From Neckera pumila (Eukaryota; Streptophyta; Bryopsida; Hypnales; Neckeraceae): a stretch of DNA of 64,000 bases. Position numbers and translations under genes: made by a program. Where the stretch lies: positions 44,393,022 to 44,457,021 of the forward strand of contig OZ018408.1 in NCBI GenBank assembly GCA_963969595.1. The letters run 5' to 3'. This document shows positions 63,989 through 64,000 of the stretch, piece after piece (position 1 is the first letter of the stretch; each line of letters starts with the position of its first letter). The notes beneath the pieces are model-generated. The model did no database searches. It worked only from the letters and a program-made list of their open reading frames with translations, and had not been told where the DNA came from.

Positions 63989-64000
63989 CTGCATATTAAC

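Overview
This is a nuclear genome segment from a land plant. It is AT-rich, repeat-dense, and its genes are split by short GT–AG introns. The only well-preserved genes lie in the last third (41–64 kb), all on the minus strand. They encode a peroxisomal-type NAD/nucleotide carrier (11 exons), a fringe-like (DUF604-type) glycosyltransferase (4 exons), an intronless HIT-family nucleotide-binding protein with a probable plastid-targeting extension, and the 3' five exons of violaxanthin de-epoxidase, whose 5' part runs off the window. VDE and the carrier place the sequence in the green plant lineage. I cannot fix the species. The transposon content (a Rep/HUH-like remnant, Tc1-like DD34E remnants, CCGG-rich retroelement-like ORFs) would suit a gymnosperm or seed-free plant, but that is a guess.

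The first 40 kb is a transposon graveyard with unusual architecture. From about 2.6 to 16 kb there are minisatellites, a MIRNA-like hairpin (4.2 kb), a 440-bp foldback (6.7–7.1 kb), an array of short palindromes with a shared core (4.8–6.25 and 11.0–11.7 kb), and four related 240–265-bp repeat units (11.8–13.8 kb). One unit is split by a 947-bp element with TTAA target duplications. Two decayed, diverged copies of a plant transposon-type ORF face opposite ways (7.85–9.6 kb plus; 18–20 kb minus), with a PD-(D/E)XK-nuclease-like ORF between them (16.3–16.9 kb). A decayed Tc1-like DD34E transposase is at 24.5–25.4 kb.

The block at 27–36.4 kb is the most striking. An outer pair of ~90-bp terminal inverted repeats encloses an inner ~5.5-kb structure whose ~1.2-kb arms are nearly identical inverted copies, plus a broken coding region (35.3–36.2 kb) that resembles a Rep-type HUH endonuclease. 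This may be a composite or nested mobile element that carried, or captured, a replication-initiator-like gene.

From 36.4 to 41 kb and between the genes further right I see mainly AT-rich non-coding DNA with scattered repeats. These include a 330-bp dispersed repeat (38.6 and 60 kb, opposite orientations), a ~108-bp TA microsatellite (59.15 kb), and more TTAA-flanked CCC… ends (26.1, 58.2 and 60.7–60.9 kb). The four genes share no pathway; they are simply neighbours. VDE acts in the xanthophyll cycle in the thylakoid lumen, the carrier in the peroxisomal membrane, the glycosyltransferase probably in the Golgi, and the HIT protein probably in the plastid.
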